NCBI GenBank assembly: GCA_963550755.1 | Contig: CAUVDV010000145.1 | Span: forward strand, 1-5,689 | Length of the DNA stretch: 5,689 nucleotides | Direction: 5' to 3' | From: W11650 sp963550755 | Lineage (GTDB): Bacteria > Bacillota > Clostridia > Lachnospirales > Vallitaleaceae | Part shown: positions 5,439-5,689 of the stretch, one piece after another | Position numbering within the stretch: the first letter of the stretch is position 1 | Layout of the letters: each line of letters opens with the position of its first letter | Program-made: the position numbers and the translations under genes | Notes under the pieces: model-generated | The model's database searches: none | Told to the model about the DNA's origin: nothing | The model's input: only the letters and a program-made list of their open reading frames with translations

Positions 5439-5470
5439 GCGGCTGGGAGAAAAAGGACGGCGTGCCTGCG
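5439..5470 (+). repeat. Possible decayed partial third repeat
   Basis: Immediately after copy 2, GCGGCTGGGAGAAAAAGGAC followed by GGCGTGCCTGCG can be aligned, with gaps, to the first ~40 bases of the repeat (GCGGGCTG..GG..AAAA..CGG....CGTGCC.GCG). The order of matching blocks is preserved, and the position is where a third unit would begin. The match is short and gapped, so chance similarity is not excluded. Confidence 0.3.
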
Positions 5471-5508
5471 GGGAAAGTAAAATTTGTTGTTGGAAATGGG
5501 GAGCAATT

Positions 5509-5689
5509 ATGATAGTTTTATTTTTTTTGGTAGCGTTTTTAGCGTCGATTGTCGGGGCAATTTGCGGCATCGGCGGCGGTGTTATTATCAAGCCGACACT
5601 GGATTCTTTCCATGTCATGTCGGTGGCGGCGATTAGTTTTCTGTCGGGCTGTACGGTTCTGACTATGTCCGCCTATTCGGTGATAAAAG
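5509..5689 (+). CDS. TauE/SafE (DUF81) family membrane permease, N-terminal part
   Basis: ATG 5509 follows GGGGAG (5498-5503) with 5-base spacing, and the frame stays open to the window end (60 codons, truncated by the window edge). The first residues form a hydrophobic segment, MIVLFFLVAFLASIVGAICG, running into GIGGGVIIKP (20-29), the glycine-rich GxGGG....P signature of the sulfite exporter TauE/SafE family. A second hydrophobic stretch begins around residue 38. Family members are multi-pass inner-membrane proteins proposed to move small anions such as sulfite, sulfonates or carboxylates; substrate cannot be told here. It has its own promoter and a long repeat-bearing leader, and is separated from the sugar cluster by a strong terminator, so a shared pathway is not shown. 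Confidence 0.82.
   Translation, partial: MIVLFFLVAFLASIVGAICGIGGGVIIKPTLDSFHVMSVAAISFLSGCTVLTMSAYSVIK

Noticed and set aside
5509..5689. TauE-like permease as the exporter of a sulfosugar pathway encoded by the upstream cluster
   Set aside because: A strong terminator, a separate promoter and about 500 non-coding bases separate it from the cluster, and none of the upstream genes is recognisably specific to sulfoglycolysis.

Overview
The window reads like a chromosomal segment of a Firmicutes/Clostridia-type bacterium. It has purine-rich AGGAGG-type ribosome binding sites close to the starts, a TGn-TATACT extended -10 box, a long A/T-stem intrinsic terminator and a base composition near half GC by eye. 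All convincing genes lie on the + strand. Taxonomy is inferred from style and protein families only; no marker gene is present.

Positions 1-4825 hold a carbohydrate gene cluster. It starts with the last 31 codons of an upstream gene (a tentative phosphofructokinase-type C-terminus, stop at 96-98). A bulged hairpin with a T-run follows, then a NagB/glucosamine-6-phosphate-isomerase-like protein (231-1046), a class II fructose-bisphosphate aldolase (1245-2399), a divergent triose-phosphate-isomerase-like protein (2554-3402) and, overlapping it by 11 bases, a LarA-family nickel-pincer racemase/epimerase homologue (3392-4825). A strong, probably bidirectional terminator at 4966-5014 closes the unit.

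Positions 5015-5508 are non-coding. They carry an extended -10 promoter (around 5124-5132), then two tandem 138/139-base direct repeats about 91% identical (5157-5294 and 5295-5433), possibly with a decayed third partial copy. Each repeat can form a conserved hairpin with a 7-base asymmetric bulge, and nearly all differences between the copies fall outside the predicted stems. This looks like a duplicated structured leader RNA or repeat element upstream of a TauE/SafE-type membrane permease (5509 to the window end, partial).

The aldolase looks canonical. The two isomerase-like proteins keep family catalytic residues but have altered phosphate-gripping loops, and a LarA-type 2-epimerase is translationally linked to one of them. 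The cluster is therefore more than plain glycolysis and may serve a sugar-phosphate or sugar-acid route with an unidentified substrate. The two most interesting items are this module and the tandem leader RNA; both interpretations are inference.
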